From Comamonadaceae bacterium (lineage in GTDB: Bacteria > Pseudomonadota > Gammaproteobacteria > Burkholderiales > Burkholderiaceae): a stretch of 5,090 nt of DNA. Made by a program: the position numbers and the translations under genes. Position 1 is the stretch's first letter; each line of letters opens with the position of its first letter. The DNA lies in the NCBI GenBank assembly GCA_947377705.1, contig CANCGU010000200.1, positions 1 through 5,090 on the forward strand, given 5' to 3'. The notes under the pieces are model-generated. The model made no database searches and was not told the DNA's origin. It saw nothing but the letters and a program-made list of their open reading frames with translations. Below are positions 1-5,090 of this stretch, one piece after another.

Positions 1-288
1 TTTGCCGTTGGCTGTTGCGGGGAACAAGATGTGACTGTAGTTTTGGGCGATGGCCAAGACTTGGGCTGCCACGTTCTCGGCCAAACCGGCTTCGAGCGTT
101 GCACCGTCAGCGTGAATGACTTTGCTCACGCCTGCGATTTGGGCCGCGGCGGCGGCGGCGGCACCAGCATTGTGGCCAGCCACCAGCACATGAACGTCAA
201 CGCCAATAGCGGCGGCGGCGGTCACTGTGTTGAGCGTGGCGGGCTTGATGGAGGCGTTGTCGTGTTCTGCGATTACGAGGGATGTCAT
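1..288 (-). CDS. etfA: Electron transfer flavoprotein alpha subunit, N-terminal part (cut by window edge)
   Basis: The first 96 codons of EtfA are present; the rest lies beyond the left edge. EtfA pairs with EtfB to form the soluble FAD/AMP heterodimer that takes electrons from acyl-CoA and related dehydrogenases and hands them to ETF:quinone oxidoreductase. The protein opens with MTSLVIAEHDN, a typical EtfA first beta strand, and continues with the alternating strand/helix pattern of domain I, including VDVHVLVAGH (about 30-39) and YSHILFP (about 84-90). The FAD-binding C-terminal domain cannot be seen. Start: ATG at 286-288, 12 bases after the etfB stop, with a good Shine-Dalgarno sequence. 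Residues 43-49 are seven alanines encoded mostly by repeated GCC, giving a GGC-repeat tract near 148-162 on the plus strand. Order etfB-etfA is the usual one. The identification rests on family knowledge plus adjacency and is very secure. Confidence 0.95.
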   Translation of the reverse strand, partial: MTSLVIAEHDNASIKPATLNTVTAAAAIGVDVHVLVAGHNAGAAAAAAAQIAGVSKVIHADGATLEAGLAENVAAQVLAIAQNYSHILFPATANGK

Positions 289-297
289 GTTCGTATT

Positions 298-302
298 TCC
301 TT
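298..302 (-). promoter_or_regulatory. Shine-Dalgarno of etfA overlapping the etfB stop codon
   Basis: On the minus strand the etfB stop TAA runs directly into AAGGA (the string reads TAAGGAAAT), and the etfA ATG follows nine bases after it. The ribosome site therefore shares bases with the upstream stop codon. This supports the chosen etfA start and suggests coupled translation that keeps the two subunits in balance. Confidence 0.8.
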
Positions 303-1050
303 AAATTACCTTGGCCACGTTTTTGAGCTTGTCCACCAAAGTCGCCACATCGGGCACTTTGATACCGGCGCTGCGCTTGGCTGGCTCGGTCACTTTCAAG
401 GTCTTGATACGAGGGGTCACGTCCACACCAAGGTCTTCAGGTTTGAACACATCGAGCTGCTTTTTCTTGGCCTTCATGATGTTGGGCAAGGTCACATAGC
501 GGGGCTCGTTCAAACGCAAGTCGGTGGTGATGACTGCGGGCAAGGTCACTGAGAGCGTCTCTAAGCCTCCATCGACTTCGCGGGTCACGCTGGCTTTGCC
601 GTCGGCCACTTCCACTTTAGAGGCGAAAGTCGCTTGCGGCATGTCCGCCAAGGCAGCCAACATTTGGCCGGTTTGGTTGCAATCGTCGTCAATCGCTTGT
701 TTGCCCAAAATCACAAGACCTGGCTGCTCTTTGTCGATCAAGGCTTTGAGCAGCTTGGCCACTGCCAAAGGTTGCAGCTCCTCTGCCGTCTCGACCAAGA
801 TGCCGCGGTCTGCACCGATGGCCATCGCGGTACGCAAGGTTTCTTGGCATTGGGTCACGCCGCAAGACACGGCGATCACTTCAGTGACCACGCCTTTTTC
901 TTTGAGACGCACAGCTTCTTCTACCGCGATCTCATCAAACGGGTTCATGCTCATCTTGACGTTCGCAATGTCAACGCCCGAGTTGTCCGACTTCACGCGG
1001 ACTTTGACGTTGTAGTCCACCACGCGTTTGACAGCGACCAAAACTTTCAT
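301..1050 (-). CDS. etfB: Electron transfer flavoprotein beta subunit
   Basis: Complete 249-residue EtfB, the normal length. It is the AMP-binding subunit of the ETF heterodimer and carries the surface that docks onto partner dehydrogenases. Visible features: the N-terminal strand [35 protein letters not shown] (about 36-51); the conserved [14 protein letters not shown] segment (116-129), which is part of the nucleotide site; the ETF-beta signature at 155-175 (V-T-R, then D160 G G, E164, P171, ending I-T-T); and the partner-recognition loop [14 protein letters not shown] (184-197). The C-terminal arm (about 200-249), which wraps round EtfA, is intact. Start: ATG at 1048-1050 with GGAG (1059-1062) eight bases upstream. 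It is followed after 12 bases by etfA, so the two form an operon. Upstream lie a -10 hexamer and a 20-bp palindrome. Nothing looks degraded; identification is very secure. Confidence 0.98.
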   Translation of the reverse strand: MKVLVAVKRVVDYNVKVRVKSDNSGVDIANVKMSMNPFDEIAVEEAVRLKEKGVVTEVIAVSCGVTQCQETLRTAMAIGADRGILVETAEELQPLAVAKLLKALIDKEQPGLVILGKQAIDDDCNQTGQMLAALADMPQATFASKVEVADGKASVTREVDGGLETLSVTLPAVITTDLRLNEPRYVTLPNIMKAKKKQLDVFKPEDLGVDVTPRIKTLKVTEPAKRSAGIKVPDVATLVDKLKNVAKVI

Positions 1051-1081
1051 GGCAAAAGCTCCAAATTTCGTTAAAACAGAT

Positions 1082-1101
1082 TGACGTTTACGTAAACGTC
1101 A
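1082..1101. promoter_or_regulatory. Perfect 20-bp palindrome, probable operator controlling etfBA
   Basis: The half-site TGACGTTTAC is followed directly by its exact reverse complement GTAAACGTCA; the symmetry stops at the next base on each side. It ends 31 bases before the etfB start codon and begins one base downstream of a TACAAT -10 hexamer on the minus strand, so a bound protein would cover the likely transcription start. From memory it resembles sites described for the MerR-family regulator LiuR of branched-chain amino-acid catabolism in proteobacteria, whose regulon can include etfBA. That assignment is inference; the palindrome itself is directly visible. It lacks the GC-rich stem plus T-run expected of a terminator. 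Confidence 0.75.
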
Positions 1102-1102
1102 C

Positions 1103-1108
1103 ATTGTA
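1103..1108 (-). promoter_or_regulatory. Candidate -10 element of the etfBA promoter
   Basis: Read on the minus strand this is TACAAT, five of six matches to the sigma-70 -10 consensus, about 53 bases before the etfB ATG. No strong -35 lies 16-18 bases upstream; the best positions read TAAGAA or similar, so the promoter may be weak or need an activator. An alternative model uses GTGACG inside the palindrome as a -35 with a long 19-20 base spacer, as with MerR-type promoters, but the matching -10 (TTTTAA) is poor. Confidence 0.4.
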
Positions 1109-1155
1109 GGGATCAAAGCGATATTTTCTTAGAACGACCGTGCTTTTTAGGGATT

Positions 1156-1176
1156 GTCCTTAGAAAAATCAAGGAC
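1156..1176 (-). terminator. Weak hairpin just after the mscS-family gene, possible terminator
   Basis: The arms GTCCTT (1156-1161) and AAGGAC (1171-1176) form a perfect 6-bp stem with a 9-base loop, starting immediately after the channel gene's TGA. The transcript has no clean U-tract after the stem (it continues AATCCCTAAAAAGC), so an intrinsic terminator is only possible, not shown. It sits between the channel stop and the etfB promoter, where termination would be useful. Confidence 0.3.
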
Positions 1177-2415
1177 TCAATGGCGAAGCACAACCTCTTG
1201 GGGCGCATGCACCAGCATCACACTGGCTGCGCGTAGGCCGCTCAATGCTGCGATGTTGACCCGCGAACGCATCAAGGACTGGCCGTTAACGGGGTCTTCC
1301 ATCCAGAAGTTCAACGTGAATCGTAAACCCTGTGGTGCCACTTCGGCCAACAAAGCCTGCGGCACAGGTGTGGGCAACACCCACTCGACGCTGAGTGCAG
1401 CTTGCACCAACACATCTTGCACCAGCGGCACATCGCTCTCCAGCCCGACCCAAAAGGTGCAGGTTTGTAAGAGGTGACGGCTTTCGAGCGACAAATTCTC
1501 CACGCGCTGAGTCAGTAGCAATTCATTGGGCACCACTGATTCGCTGCCATTGCTGGCCCGCACCAAGGTGTAACGGGTTTTGATGTCGGTCACACGCCCT
1601 TCAAAACCATCGACCCGCACAAAGTCCCCAATGCGCAGCGAACGCTCCAGCAAGATGACAAAGCCGCTCACGTAGTTGGCGGCCAACTTTTGCAAACCAA
1701 AGCCAATGCCCACCCCCAAGGCACCACCCAACACCGACAAGGCCGTCAAGTCAAAACCCAGCGAAGACAGGGCAAACAAAGTACCCATCACCAGCAGCAG
1801 CACGCGCATGGCATTGGCCGCCACTTTGCGCATCGACAAGTCGTCAAACGCACGGTTCAACACCCGCTGCTCCAACGTGGCAGACAACCAAAGCGCCAGC
1901 ACCAGCACAAAGCCCGAAGTGAGAATCACGTCCAACACATGCAACACACTGACACGCGTCTTGCCCACCACAAACTGCAAGGCATCGAGCTCGTCCATCA
2001 TGGGCGCCCACAACCCCGTGACCCACAACACCGCCAAGCCCCAAGCCAACCAAGACACGCCTTGCTCCAAGATACGCGCACCCCGGGAGTGCGGAAACGC
2101 AGCCGCCAACACGCGTGCGATCAAGCGGATGAGCACCAACGACACCAACACAGGCAGCACCACTTTGAGCACAGGCACGTGCTGAATTCTCGTCAGCCCC
2201 AGCTTGAGGCCATAGGTCAATACCAAAGCCAAGGCGGGGAACAACACGCCATCTAGCAAGCGACGGCCAAACAAAATCGAGCCACGCGCGGTGGCACCTC
2301 GGCCCAAGGCCCAGCTGATAAGCCAAGCCAATGCCAGGCACACGGCCAAGCCGGCCAATTCCAACGCGATCGCTGGACTTTGCAAGTCCAGCAACAATTC
2401 TTGTAAGTCGTTCAT
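1177..2415 (-). CDS. MscS-family small-conductance mechanosensitive channel
   Basis: 412-residue inner-membrane channel of the MscS family, which opens under membrane tension to release solutes during hypo-osmotic shock. Hydrophobic segments lie at about 15-38, 53-73, 80-104, 120-137, 158-178 and 203-220, so it has more membrane spans than the three of E. coli MscS. The pore-lining helix is about 225-255 (LGGALGVGIGFGLQKLAANYVSG, glycine/alanine-rich as in the family). It is followed by the beta domain: RIGDFVRVDGFEGRVTDI (261-278), an RASNGSESVVPNELL block (286-300) equivalent to the family's 'DG...IPN' motif, and VENLS (305-309). A mixed alpha/beta C-terminal region runs from about 313 to 405. 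ATG at 2413-2415 is the only sensible start, because an in-frame stop (that of the upstream deacetylase gene) lies two codons earlier. No Shine-Dalgarno sequence is visible, which points to translational coupling. Family assignment is secure; gating behaviour and ion preference cannot be read from the sequence. Confidence 0.93.
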   Translation of the reverse strand: MNDLQELLLDLQSPAIALELAGLAVCLALAWLISWALGRGATARGSILFGRRLLDGVLFPALALVLTYGLKLGLTRIQHVPVLKVVLPVLVSLVLIRLIARVLAAAFPHSRGARILEQGVSWLAWGLAVLWVTGLWAPMMDELDALQFVVGKTRVSVLHVLDVILTSGFVLVLALWLSATLEQRVLNRAFDDLSMRKVAANAMRVLLLVMGTLFALSSLGFDLTALSVLGGALGVGIGFGLQKLAANYVSGFVILLERSLRIGDFVRVDGFEGRVTDIKTRYTLVRASNGSESVVPNELLLTQRVENLSLESRHLLQTCTFWVGLESDVPLVQDVLVQAALSVEWVLPTPVPQALLAEVAPQGLRFTLNFWMEDPVNGQSLMRSRVNIAALSGLRAASVMLVHAPQEVVLRH

Positions 2416-2418
2416 GTT

Positions 2419-3372
2419 TTAAATATCAGCCAACACACGCAAATGCGCTTCCACGCTGCGGCTCAATGCGCTCAAGTCGTAGCCACCTTCTAAACACGAC
2501 ACGATACGACCTTTCGCGTGACGCCCTGCGATCTCACGGATGCGGTAGGTGATCCAGCTGTAATCTTGCTCGGTCAGGCCCAGCTGGCCCATGTCGTCTT
2601 CCCGGTGCGCGTCGAAACCTGCGCTGATGAAAATCAGCTCAGGCTTGAACGCTTCCAAACGGGGCACCCAATAGGTCTCGATCAACTCGCGCACCTCCAT
2701 GCCCTTGGTGTAGGCAGGTACAGGAATGTTCACCATGTTGGCTGCGGGATGGTCTGCGCCTGAGTAAGGGTAGAAGGGGTGCTGGAAAAAGCTCACCATC
2801 AACACGCGGTCATCGCCACTCAAGATGTCCTCGGTGCCATTGCCATGGTGCACATCAAAATCCACCACCGCGACACGCTTCAGGCCATGTCGCTCCAGCG
2901 CGTACTTGGCCGCAATGGCGATGTTGTTGAAAAAGCAAAAGCCGCCCGCTTTGTTGCGCGAGGCGTGGTGGCCGGGTGGGCGAATGGCACAAAACGCGTT
3001 CTCCAGCTCACCGGCAATCACCGCATCGGTGGCCGCAATGGCGGCACCTGCGGAGCACAAGGCGGCTTTCCATGTGTACGCATTGATGGCGGTGTCTGCG
3101 TCCATGTGCGCATAAGAGGGACCACCGGCTTGCATGTCCTCCACCAACTGATCGGACAAGCCGCGCAGTGAAGCGATGTACAGGCGGTCATGCGCCAACT
3201 CGATGTCGGCCAACGGCGCTTCGGGCGCCTCGATGGCTGTGAGCCCCAAATCAACCCCGCTGATGAGCAGGCGATCTTGAATGGCACTGAGCCGCTCTGG
3301 ACATTCGGGATGACCTGCCCCCATCTCATGCTTTGAACACATGGGGTGTGTGTAATAACCAGTTTTACGCAT
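2419..3372 (-). CDS. Histone deacetylase family zinc amidohydrolase (HDAC-like/acetylpolyamine-type)
   Basis: 317-residue enzyme of the arginase/deacetylase fold that removes acetyl groups from acetylated amines, probably in the cytoplasm (no signal peptide). Motifs in order: HEMGAGHPECPERL (15-28), RPPGHHA (131-137) with the paired charge-relay histidines H135/H136, GFCFFNNIAIAA (144-155), DFDVHHGNGT (171-180) with zinc ligands D173 and H175, SAGFDAH (250-256) with the third ligand D254, and EGGYDL (295-300) with the transition-state tyrosine Y298. All catalytic residues are kept, so it should be active. It resembles the bacterial class II-like group (HDAH/'acetoin utilization' deacetylases); the substrate (acetylpolyamine, acetyl-lysine or other) cannot be decided. 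Start: ATG at 3370-3372 gives MRKTGYYTHP, the usual family N-terminus. A GTG at 3385-3387 in the same frame would add five residues, but the only purine-rich box is too far from it. The channel gene follows after three bases. Confidence 0.93.
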   Translation of the reverse strand: MRKTGYYTHPMCSKHEMGAGHPECPERLSAIQDRLLISGVDLGLTAIEAPEAPLADIELAHDRLYIASLRGLSDQLVEDMQAGGPSYAHMDADTAINAYTWKAALCSAGAAIAATDAVIAGELENAFCAIRPPGHHASRNKAGGFCFFNNIAIAAKYALERHGLKRVAVVDFDVHHGNGTEDILSGDDRVLMVSFFQHPFYPYSGADHPAANMVNIPVPAYTKGMEVRELIETYWVPRLEAFKPELIFISAGFDAHREDDMGQLGLTEQDYSWITYRIREIAGRHAKGRIVSCLEGGYDLSALSRSVEAHLRVLADI

Positions 3373-3464
3373 CGTTGATCTCGGCACTGCGCGCCGCGTT
3401 TGCCTCTGAATTCTTATAAGTCAGCTTACCATGTAGGCCTTGCTTTTGCCCTTGCACACCCTGC
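3373..3464. promoter_or_regulatory. Divergent intergenic region between the deacetylase and mltB-type genes
   Basis: These 92 bases must hold the promoters for both directions. The 8-bp palindrome CTTATAAG (3413-3420) supplies a TATAAG hexamer (five of six matches to the -10 consensus) on both strands. It lies about 41 bases before the deacetylase ATG and 45 before the GTG of the plus-strand gene. I see no convincing -35 at the right spacing for either direction. The segment 3385-3400 is very GC-rich (GCGCGCC). No strong Shine-Dalgarno sequence precedes either start. Confidence 0.4.
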
Positions 3465-4604
3465 GTGAAAACACATACAACTCGATTTAATAAGTCTTTT
3501 TTGCCAACCTTTGCGCCAGGTCAATTGGCCGCGCTCGGGTTGATCTTGGCAACATTGGCCACGGCGGTACAAGCCAAGCCGCACCCCAAAGCGCATCCAC
3601 GCCCTTCACGCCAAGAACAAACCCAAGGCAGCACTTACGGTAAAACGCCAGCGGTCATCGCACTTGCCGACGAACTGGCCAAGCAACACGCGCTGCCGCA
3701 AGCTTGGGTGCGTACGCAACTCAGCCACGCGCGTTACTTGAAAACGGTGCCCCAATTGGTCCTGCCGCCCCCCGTGAGCGTGCCCAAGAACTGGCGTGCC
3801 TACCGCGAACGCTTTGTTGAGCCACGCCGCATTGAGGCGGGCACACGGTTTTGGCAAACTTATGAAAGCGCCCTCACCCGCGCCGAGCAAACCTATGGCG
3901 TGCCCGCCGAAATGATTGTGGGCATCCTCGGCGTGGAAACCTTTTACGGCCAACACATGGGCAACTACCGCGTGATCGATGTCTTGACCACACTCACGCT
4001 GAATTTCCCGGCCGCACACCCACGCGCGGCTGATCGCCAAGCATTCTTCAAATCAGAGCTGGGCTACTTCTTGTTGCAAGCGCTCCAGCAAGACGATCCT
4101 CACATCACCGGCAGCTTTGCAGGCGCCATGGGTTGGCCGCAGTTCATGCCTTCCAGCGTGGCCAAGTTTGCGGTGGACTTTGATGGCGACGGACGCACCG
4201 ACCTGCGCAACAGCCCCGTGGACGCGATTGGCTCGGTGGCCAATTACTTCAAAGCCTTTGGCTGGCAAACCGGCATGCCCACCCACTACCCTGTGCACTT
4301 TGATGAAACGCGTTTAGACAAACCCACGCTACTGGCCCCCGATATCTTGCCGTCTTTTAGCGTGAGCAACTTCATCGCCAAAGGAGCGGTTCTGGACGAG
4401 CAAGGACAACAACACAAAGGCCCTTTGGCTTTGGTGGAGCTGTTCAACGGTGACGAGGCGCCCAGCTACGTGGCGGGTACGGATAACTTCTATGTGGTCA
4501 CACGCTACAACTGGAGTAGCTACTACGCGCTGGCGGTGATTGAGTTGGGGCAAGCCGTCAAAGCGAATCGAGCTTTGACCGCTATGCAATCCAACGCCCG
4601 TTGA
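3465..4604 (+). CDS. mltB: Lytic murein transglycosylase, MltB type, exported
   Basis: 379-residue periplasmic enzyme that cleaves the MurNAc-GlcNAc bond of peptidoglycan, forming 1,6-anhydro-MurNAc ends (glycoside hydrolase family 103). Residues 1-37 form a signal peptide: a polar n-region, a hydrophobic LAALGLILATLATA core and a VQA cleavage site. There is no cysteine anywhere, so unlike E. coli MltB it is not a lipoprotein and should be soluble. Catalytic region: TYGVPAEMIVGILGVETFYG (143-162) with catalytic E158; GSFAGAMGWPQFMPSS (216-231); the EF-hand-like DFDGDGRTDLRN loop (238-249), which binds calcium in E. coli Slt35; PVDAIGSVANYFKAFGW (251-267); and TRYNWSSYYALAVIELG (346-362) near the end. 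Length and motif order are normal. The start is GTG at 3465 with no clear Shine-Dalgarno sequence; no ATG exists upstream before an in-frame stop, and the signal peptide requires this start or one very near it. The symbol refers to the family, not to proven orthology. Confidence 0.93.
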   Translation: MKTHTTRFNKSFLPTFAPGQLAALGLILATLATAVQAKPHPKAHPRPSRQEQTQGSTYGKTPAVIALADELAKQHALPQAWVRTQLSHARYLKTVPQLVLPPPVSVPKNWRAYRERFVEPRRIEAGTRFWQTYESALTRAEQTYGVPAEMIVGILGVETFYGQHMGNYRVIDVLTTLTLNFPAAHPRAADRQAFFKSELGYFLLQALQQDDPHITGSFAGAMGWPQFMPSSVAKFAVDFDGDGRTDLRNSPVDAIGSVANYFKAFGWQTGMPTHYPVHFDETRLDKPTLLAPDILPSFSVSNFIAKGAVLDEQGQQHKGPLALVELFNGDEAPSYVAGTDNFYVVTRYNWSSYYALAVIELGQAVKANRALTAMQSNAR

Positions 4605-4624
4605 AGCAGCGTTGCCTAACTCCT

Positions 4625-4846
4625 ATGAATCCCCTGAACCCGAAGAAACTGTTATTGACCAAATGGACGGCGGTGACGCCCGTGGCCAAACAAAAGCACT
4701 TCTTAGTCAGCCGGGTGATTCCACCAGAGTTACCCACCGATCCCATTGAATTGGTAGAAATCGAAGCCGTGTTTTCAAAAGCCACGCAGACCATTCCGTG
4801 GCGTGATTTGCAAGACGACAGCGTTTGGCGGCAGGGGTGGGTTTGA
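4625..4846 (+). CDS. Small tryptophan-rich conserved protein, TIGR02450/DUF2389 type
   Basis: 73-residue basic, tryptophan-rich protein of unknown function. I recognise the family pattern: an N-terminal NPxxPKKLLLTKWTAVTP block (residues 2-19, W14), KHFLVSRVI (24-32), the acidic middle IELVEIEAVFSK (41-52), and the ending PWRDLQDDSVWRQGW (58-72) with W59, W68 and W72. Four of 73 residues are Trp. There are no membrane spans, signal peptide or cysteine ligands. Start: ATG at 4625, which matches the usual family start MNP. An in-frame TTG at 4601 overlaps the transglycosylase stop (TTGA) and would add eight residues, but it fits the family poorly. No good Shine-Dalgarno sequence is present, so translation may depend on ribosomes finishing the transglycosylase 20 bases upstream. 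The role is unknown. Confidence 0.85.
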   Translation: MNPLNPKKLLLTKWTAVTPVAKQKHFLVSRVIPPELPTDPIELVEIEAVFSKATQTIPWRDLQDDSVWRQGWV

Positions 4847-4859
4847 CTGCTAGAAATAT

Positions 4860-4876
4860 GCTGAAGTCGTTTCAGC
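4860..4876 (+). terminator. Hairpin after the TIGR02450-type gene, possible transcript end
   Basis: GCTGAA (4860-4865) and TTCAGC (4871-4876) form a perfect 6-bp stem with a 5-base loop, 13 bases after the stop codon. There is no T-run behind it (GATGGAATTTAAATG follows), so it could be a 3'-end stabilising stem or part of a factor-dependent terminator rather than an intrinsic one. Confidence 0.3.
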
Positions 4877-4898
4877 GATGGAATTTAAATGTGCCGCT

Positions 4899-4915
4899 TG
4901 TAGTTCTCGACTACA
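4899..4915 (+). repeat. Second short hairpin in the 3' intergenic region
   Basis: TGTAGT (4899-4904) and ACTACA (4910-4915) pair perfectly round a 5-base TCTCG loop. It has the same geometry (6-bp stem, 5-base loop) as the hairpin 22 bases upstream. No U-tract follows. It may be a tandem 3'-end structure of the plus-strand transcript. Confidence 0.3.
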
Positions 4916-5090
4916 TCGCCTCCCGCAAATTTCCCCTTCGTAACCGCGCCATGCCGCTCAGTCATTGCCGCCGAATTGCCTATCTGCTTGCTCAACGTTT
5001 GTATATGAGCGCCATACAGTAGCTACGCAGTGGCATAGGCGAAAACACCTAGCAACCCTGAATCAATTTCCCTTGCTACAAAGAATTCTT

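Larger units (their letters stand above)
4847..5090. other. Intergenic tail without a convincing gene; several short inverted repeats
   Basis: No reading frame here has recognisable protein content on either strand. Visible structure: hairpins at 4860-4876 and 4899-4915, an imperfect dyad at 5011-5034 centred on GTAGCTAC (5019-5026), a small stem at 5036-5051 (minus-strand RNA: UAGGUG, loop UUUU, CGCCUA), and the 10-bp palindrome AAGAATTCTT at the window edge (5081-5090). This is probably the 3' region of the transglycosylase unit and perhaps the start of the next gene's control region. Confidence 0.5.

Noticed and set aside
31..552. Plus-strand open frame of 173 codons antisense to etfA/etfB
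   Set aside because: It crosses two clearly real genes on the other strand, is glycine/histidine-rich from complementing their codons, and has no recognisable domain.
524..1074. Two further plus-strand open frames inside etfB
   Set aside because: They lie fully opposite a well-conserved gene, and their composition is that expected of antisense reading of GC-biased codons.
1144..1166. Longer 10-pair hairpin on the plus strand (TTTTTAGGGA / TCCTTAGAAA)
   Set aside because: It needs two G-U pairs and forms well only in plus-strand RNA, yet no plus-strand gene lies upstream to use it as a terminator.
1676..2256. Two overlapping plus-strand frames (169 and 188 codons) opposite the channel gene
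   Set aside because: One is extremely Gln/His/Arg-rich and the other Ser/Thr/Asn-rich, typical antisense shadows of a hydrophobic membrane protein; no ribosome site or domain.
1844..2341. Minus-strand 165-codon frame inside the channel gene
   Set aside because: It is a shifted frame of the same strand with Gly/Ala/Arg/Cys-rich content; the MscS frame is clearly the coding one.
2779..3171. Plus-strand frame of 130 codons opposite the deacetylase gene
   Set aside because: It lies fully antisense to conserved catalytic motifs and has no protein-family features.
3373..3387. GTG at 3385-3387 as the deacetylase start
   Set aside because: It adds only MPRST before the family-typical start, and the nearest AGAGG box is about 15 bases away; the ATG at 3372 fits better.
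3606..4589. Minus-strand frames (144, 81 and 86 codons) opposite the transglycosylase gene
   Set aside because: Shadow frames of a conserved GC-rich gene; no family features or ribosome sites.
4611..4620. GCCTAAC resembling an integron attC core
   Set aside because: Only one short match, with no matching partner site, no integrase and no cassette structure; attributed to chance.
4825..5022. Plus-strand 65-codon frame overlapping the end of the small Trp-rich gene
   Set aside because: It overlaps a real gene, lacks a ribosome site and recognisable domain, and runs through the hairpins.

Overview
This window looks like core chromosome from a betaproteobacterium of the Burkholderiales, most likely Comamonadaceae (a Limnohabitans/Rhodoferax-like lineage). 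That placement is inferred from moderate-to-high GC, protein sequence style and the gene neighbourhood, not from a database match. I see no mobile element, CRISPR array, tRNA or rRNA. The genes are ordinary housekeeping or accessory-metabolism genes, and I do not see a novel multi-gene system.

Layout: positions 1-1050 (minus strand) hold etfB followed by the first 96 codons of etfA, which runs off the left edge. Together they encode the two subunits of electron transfer flavoprotein. Upstream of etfB (1051-1176) is a good -10 hexamer and a perfect 20-bp palindrome that looks like a regulator's operator. Positions 1177-3372 (minus) are a tight two-gene unit: a zinc-dependent histone-deacetylase-family amidohydrolase, then, three bases after its stop and in the same frame, an MscS-type mechanosensitive channel. 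A compact divergent intergenic region (3373-3464) separates this unit from the plus-strand genes: an MltB-type lytic transglycosylase (3465-4604, GTG start) and a 73-residue tryptophan-rich protein of the TIGR02450/DUF2389 type (4625-4846). The last 244 bases (4847-5090) carry no convincing gene but contain several short hairpins.

How the genes fit together: EtfAB collects electrons from acyl-CoA and related dehydrogenases and passes them to the quinone pool via ETF:quinone oxidoreductase. The operator-like palindrome suggests that it is controlled with fatty-acid or branched-chain amino-acid catabolism. The channel (osmotic release) and the transglycosylase (cell-wall remodelling) both concern the cell envelope, but they are on opposite strands, and a functional link is only a guess. 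The deacetylase probably acts on an acetylated small molecule or protein. Its pairing with the channel looks like operon structure, with the channel gene relying on translational coupling because it has no visible Shine-Dalgarno sequence.
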